In this document: positions 5,810 through 6,096 of the stretch, piece after piece | Layout of the letters: each line of letters begins with the position of its first letter | Numbering within the stretch: the first letter of the stretch is position 1 | Position numbers and translations under genes: made by a program | Source: Bacteroidales bacterium UBA4073 | Lineage (GTDB): Bacteria > Bacteroidota > Bacteroidia > Bacteroidales > Tenuifilaceae | Direction: 5' to 3' | DNA length: 6,096 bases | Assembly (NCBI GenBank): GCA_002383425.1 | Contig: DFYV01000107.1 | Coordinates: 1-6,096 of the forward strand | The notes under the pieces: generated by a model | What the model saw: only the letters and a program-made list of their open reading frames with translations | Databases searched by the model: none | What the model was told of the DNA's origin: nothing

Positions 5810-5969
5810 CACGAAAGCACGAAGGCACGAAGGCACGAAAGCACGAAGGCACGAAGGCACGAGGGCACGAAGGCACGAGGGCACGAAAGCACGAAAGCAC
5901 GATGGCACGATGGCACGATGGCACGATGGCACGATGGCACGATGGCACGAAGGCACGAAAGCACGACAG
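5810..5969. repeat. Tandem array of 20 units of an 8-bp repeat, CACGANNG
   Basis: Twenty contiguous 8-bp units run without a gap. All share CACGA and a final G, and differ only at unit positions 6 and 7. Counting from 5810 the last three bases are AAG, AGG, AGG, AAG, AGG, AGG, GGG, AGG, GGG, AAG, AAG, six times TGG, AGG, AAG, CAG. A degraded copy may follow at 5970-5977. Because 8 is not a multiple of 3 and no frame of the unit makes a stop, every frame on both strands stays open and would give an 8-residue periodic peptide (for example PSCHRAIV on the minus strand). These are best seen as spurious frames over a non-coding minisatellite. It starts 111 bp upstream of the dtd ATG. Confidence 0.93.
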
Positions 5970-6096
5970 AACGAAATGGGAGAAATAAGAACACATATCG
6001 GTGTTAATCACTATGTACACCAAATCCAGACCAGTGGAAATTCAGACCTCCTGACGTAATAGTAAATTAATATGTCGCAATTTTACATAAAAATTA

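Larger units (their letters stand above)
5699..6096. other. Gene-free region upstream of dtd
   Basis: About 400 bp without a supportable gene. It holds the possible dtd promoter, the 8-bp repeat array (5810-5969) and about 125 bp of unassigned AT-rich DNA on the right. In that right part GGTGT (6000-6004) and ACACC (6017-6021) form a weak inverted pair. An ATG at 6072 on the plus strand stays open to the window edge (only eight codons: MSQFYIKI), which is too little to call a gene. Long frames crossing the array on both strands arise from the repeat itself. Confidence 0.6.

Noticed and set aside
5810..5969. Array considered as a CRISPR
   Set aside because: The units are 8 bp and contiguous, without spacers and without cas genes nearby.
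6046..6053. Strong Shine-Dalgarno-like AGGAGGT on the minus strand
   Set aside because: No start codon follows at a suitable distance and no gene-like frame lies downstream, only the repeat array.

Overview
This window looks like chromosomal DNA of a member of the Bacteroidota, probably a Bacteroidales/Marinilabiliales-type organism. The case rests on four things: AT-rich intergenic DNA with weak or absent Shine-Dalgarno sequences, two upstream regions that fit the Bacteroidota promoter pattern (TTTG, then TAnnTTTG), short degenerate intergenic repeats of a kind common in that phylum, and the gene set dtd - mazG-like - deoC. The genus cannot be fixed from the sequence alone.

Layout. Positions 1-340 hold no convincing gene. 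They contain a 9-bp tandem repeat (CTTTGCGAC type) at the left edge, a small nested hairpin near 183-220, and a near-perfect 17-bp-arm palindrome at 299-335. A secreted M23 (LytM) peptidase gene follows on the minus strand (341-1216). It diverges from a plus-strand sugar-phosphate nucleotidyltransferase-like gene (1299-2222). Next on the plus strand is a sodium/sugar symporter closely resembling Vibrio vSGLT (2307-3905), which appears to have its own promoter. A bidirectional intrinsic terminator (3930-3963) separates it from a converging minus-strand operon, transcribed in the order dtd (5698-5243), mazG-like pyrophosphohydrolase (5246-4911), deoC (4875-3976). From 5699 to the right edge there is no supportable gene. 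The main content there is an array of 20 copies of an 8-bp unit, CACGANNG, at 5810-5969.

How the genes fit together. The operon reads as housekeeping and quality control: removal of D-amino acids from tRNA (dtd), hydrolysis of nucleoside triphosphates (MazG-like) and deoxyribose-phosphate catabolism (deoC). The plus-strand pair suggests sodium-driven sugar uptake beside an enzyme that may activate a sugar phosphate with a nucleotide, but no kinase is present to connect them. The M23 enzyme is an exported cell-wall hydrolase.

Three of the obvious long reading frames begin at non-ATG codons (TTG 2274, TTG 4908, GTG 5737). In each case an internal ATG (2307, 4875, 5698) is the better start. No mobile element, CRISPR array, tRNA or rRNA is visible. 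The genes are ordinary. The most unusual signals are the repeats, above all the 8-bp array.
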